Part shown: positions 5,446 through 6,800 of the stretch, one piece after another
How positions within the stretch are numbered: position 1 is the stretch's first letter
Layout: each line of letters opens with the position of its first letter
Origin: an uncultured Clostridia bacterium
GTDB taxonomy: Bacteria > Bacillota > Clostridia > Oscillospirales > Acutalibacteraceae
DNA: 6,800 nucleotides
NCBI GenBank assembly: GCA_937895645.1
Contig: CALBKQ010000206.1
Span: forward strand, 1-6,800
Direction of reading: 5' to 3'
Translations under genes and position numbers: made by a program
The notes under the pieces: model-generated
Told to the model about the DNA's origin: nothing
Database searches by the model: none
What the model saw: the letters and a program-made list of their open reading frames with translations, nothing else

Positions 5446-6246
5446 TTATGAAAGGCAAAAATTTTCGTCCATTGTTACCCAAGGAAATATTTCTGTAAAT
5501 TTCCATTCGCCATCAATAACTTTTAATTTATAATACAATTCATCTTTGCTATCTTCAATATACAATGAGACTATAAAATTGCATTCGGTTGATGTATTTG
5601 AACGAACAGTTAGTTCATAATTTGAACTTGGAATTTCTCCACCTTCTACCAAAACTGCATTACCATACATTTTGCCATTGTGCATTACATAATATTTATC
5701 AATATTTTCTTTTATTATTTCTTCGCTGAAATATTTGCTGTATTCATTTCTTAATTCGTCAACAGAAGTAATTTCTGTTGAAACAACTTCAAAATATTCA
5801 ACGCCATCAATTATTGTAGTATTGTTCCAATCTTTATTCAGATATGTCCCAGCGGGAGATGACCATTCAACATACAATTTATGTGCTTCTAAAAATAATT
5901 CTTTAATTTCGTCTTCAGTTAAAGGAGTGGCGGACTCAACGGGATTTTTCCAATATTCAATTCCTGCCACTTCGCCTTTTGGTGTGATATTCAAAGAAAA
6001 ATCAATGTTTTCATTTGTTGTGGAGATAATATGCACATTATAATCCTCATATTTGGAATCATAATTTATATTTTTAATATGACAATTATCATCTGGATAA
6101 TTTTCTTCAATATACTCAATCGCAGTAGTTTTAGCAAGATGTTTAGAAATAGGGTTACCAAATAATTCATTAGCAAAAAACGCAATGAAAGTCAAAACAA
6201 GTATAACAATCATCACAATAACGCTTATTTTAATAGTTTTTTTCAT
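5446..6246 (-). CDS. Membrane-anchored exported protein with IseA-like C-terminal domain, 266 aa
   Basis: Function is not established. The protein has a short basic N-terminus and one hydrophobic segment (about residues 7-26: VIVMIVILVLTFIAFFA), so it is likely anchored with its body outside. Residues 35-100 form a small mixed domain (AIEYIEENYPDD, then YEDYNVHIIST) of the kind seen in PepSY/YfjL-like proteins; this is weakly supported. Residues about 115-255 resemble the IseA/YoeB DL-endopeptidase-inhibitor fold: YFEVVSTEITSVDELRNEYS, KYFSEEI, YYVMHNGKMYGNAVL and the closing DGEWKF. If correct, it may bind and restrain cell-wall hydrolases or serve as a surface protein. The ATG at 6244-6246 has GGGGAG (6253-6258) 6 nt upstream; the earlier TTG at 6265-6267 has none. 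Confidence 0.7.
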   Translation of the reverse strand: MKKTIKISVIVMIVILVLTFIAFFANELFGNPISKHLAKTTAIEYIEENYPDDNCHIKNINYDSKYEDYNVHIISTTNENIDFSLNITPKGEVAGIEYWKNPVESATPLTEDEIKELFLEAHKLYVEWSSPAGTYLNKDWNNTTIIDGVEYFEVVSTEITSVDELRNEYSKYFSEEIIKENIDKYYVMHNGKMYGNAVLVEGGEIPSSNYELTVRSNTSTECNFIVSLYIEDSKDELYYKLKVIDGEWKFTEIFPWVTMDENFCLS

Positions 6247-6281
6247 ATTGCACTCCCCTTTTTTCAAATTATCTTAAATCA

Positions 6282-6310
6282 AATATATCATTTGAGGTTG
6301 AAAATGTCAA
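6282..6310 (-). promoter_or_regulatory. Promoter of the IseA-like gene
   Basis: On the - strand a consensus TTGACA (6305-6310) and TATATT (6282-6287) are 17 bp apart, with a TG extension before the -10. It is among the best promoters in the window. It begins just after the T-tract of the palindromic terminator at 6312-6337, so the -35 box and the terminator tail almost touch. Confidence 0.8.
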
Positions 6311-6311
6311 T

Positions 6312-6337
6312 AAAAAAGGGCGATTCGCGAATCGCCC
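6312..6337 (-). terminator. 20-bp perfect palindrome acting as terminator of the immunity-like gene
   Basis: Bases 6318-6337 form a perfect palindrome (GGGCGATTCG and its complement), followed on the - strand by six Ts (6312-6317). This is the layout of an intrinsic terminator for leftward transcription from the 6425-6733 gene. Similar GGGGCGATTC-type palindromes are, as I recall, dispersed in some clostridial genomes, so it may also be a repeat element. Confidence 0.75.
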
Positions 6338-6360
6338 CTACAAAGTCAATCGTCAACAGT

Positions 6361-6385
6361 CAATCACAGAACCGTCCCCTGATTG
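6361..6385 (+). repeat. REP-like repeat copy b, left boundary of immunity-like cassette
   Basis: A hairpin with a 6-bp stem, CAATCA (6361-6366) and TGATTG (6380-6385), encloses the core GAACCGTCCCC. Over its 25 bases it matches the reverse complement of copy d (6770-6794) at 23 positions. The 23 nt from 6359 to 6381 also repeat copy a exactly. Confidence 0.85.
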
Positions 6386-6394
6386 TTTTAGAAG

Positions 6395-6414
6395 ACAAGG
6401 AACCGTCCCCTTGT
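6395..6414 (+). repeat. REP-like repeat copy c, same core with a different stem
   Basis: ACAAGG (6395-6400) pairs with CCTTGT (6409-6414) around the same core, in the same orientation as copy b and 9 nt downstream of it. Only the core is shared; the stem sequence differs but still pairs. Confidence 0.8.
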
Positions 6415-6424
6415 GTTTTTTACT

Positions 6425-6733
6425 TTAATTGTCCACCACAATAACTACATAAAAATCTTCACCATTTTTACTCATATATCTTTTTATGTAATCAAGTGCC
6501 GTAATATAACTTTTCACTAAATTGTGATGACGACTAACACTCCTGTCAATATTAAAAAACCAATTATCATAGTTGCGTTTCATTTCTTTTGTAAGAATAT
6601 CTCCGCCTAATATTATTTGATTTGAAAAAAACATATATTCAAACACATCTAATGCATCTGTTATACGCCAAGCACTTTCATAATCATTAACCTTTTTAGC
6701 AGAAATTTTTTTATTATCAACAATAATTTCCAT
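6425..6733 (-). CDS. Small Imm40-like putative immunity protein, 102 aa
   Basis: It has no signal peptide or membrane segment. It resembles, by memory of motifs, the Imm40-type immunity proteins of polymorphic toxin systems: a conserved ILGGDIL (41-47), then YDNWFF (55-60), a helix with SYITALDYIKRY and a C-terminal hydrophobic strand FYVVIVV (94-100). Such proteins neutralise a secreted toxin domain by direct binding. No toxin gene is visible, so it would be an orphan immunity gene or protect against toxins from relatives. The start has GGAG (6744-6747) 10 nt upstream; no good promoter was found in the short upstream stretch. Inverted REP-like repeats lie on both sides. Family assignment is moderate; an unrelated hypothetical protein is the alternative. 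Confidence 0.6.
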   Translation of the reverse strand: MEIIVDNKKISAKKVNDYESAWRITDALDVFEYMFFSNQIILGGDILTKEMKRNYDNWFFNIDRSVSRHHNLVKSYITALDYIKRYMSKNGEDFYVVIVVDN

Positions 6734-6769
6734 TTTCGTAAATCTCCGTATTACTTACGATTAATGTGA

Positions 6770-6794
6770 CAATCAGGGGACGGTTCCTTGATTG
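6770..6794 (-). repeat. REP-like repeat copy d, right boundary of immunity-like cassette
   Basis: A hairpin with stem CAATCA (6770-6775) and TGATTG (6789-6794) encloses GGGGACGGTTC. It is the inverted partner of copy b. Only 6 bases of the window lie beyond it, so any further repeat or transposase to the right cannot be seen. Confidence 0.85.
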
Positions 6795-6800
6795 GAATAG

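Noticed and set aside
5735..6043. 102-codon + strand frame inside the IseA-like gene
   Set aside because: It is antisense to a gene with a strong promoter and ribosome site, and the predicted protein is low-complexity Ser-rich.
6343..6414. CRISPR-like repeat array
   Set aside because: The two repeats are only 9 nt apart, have differing stems and share only the core; there are no regular spacers and no cas genes.

Overview
The window looks like a low-GC Gram-positive (Bacillota/Clostridia, probably Oscillospiraceae- or Ruminococcaceae-like) chromosome. The evidence is AT-rich DNA, strong GGAGG-type ribosome binding sites, -35/-10 promoters with 17-bp spacing, a tRNA gene with encoded CCA, and Clostridia-type SecG, HflX and IseA-like proteins. 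The species cannot be named from the sequence.

Layout. At the left edge is the 3' part of hflX on the + strand (1-665). It meets a leftward gene for a large secreted alpha/beta-hydrolase (729-2549) at a shared bidirectional terminator. Everything else that codes is on the - strand. Reading right to left, a small MGMT/Ogt-family protein (4044-4343) is followed by a FAD oxidoreductase carrying a C-terminal Rieske domain (2691-3986); these two probably form an operon. The hydrolase then has its own promoter. Further right are secG (4981-5235) and a tRNA-Lys(UUU) gene only 32 bp downstream of it, followed by a strong terminator. Beyond them lie a membrane-anchored, IseA-like exported protein (5446-6246) and a small protein resembling polymorphic-toxin immunity proteins (6425-6733).

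Right half: accessory character. Five copies of a REP-like hairpin with the core GAACCGTCCCC (or its complement) occur at about 4473, 4708, 6361, 6395 and 6770. Their stems differ in sequence but remain self-complementary. One inverted pair brackets the C-terminal remnant of a Y1 (IS200-like/RAYT) transposase. Another inverted pair, matching at 23 of 25 positions, brackets the immunity-like gene. The second arrangement is the most interesting feature of the window: it looks like a small cargo gene inside a non-autonomous REP/RAYT-type cassette. This is an inference from architecture, not a demonstrated system.

How the genes fit together: secG (Sec translocon) and tRNA-Lys are housekeeping and probably share a transcript. 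The MGMT-like and FAD-Rieske genes suggest a stress or redox pair. The hydrolase and the IseA-like protein act outside the membrane. I found no CRISPR array, rRNA gene or complete transposase.
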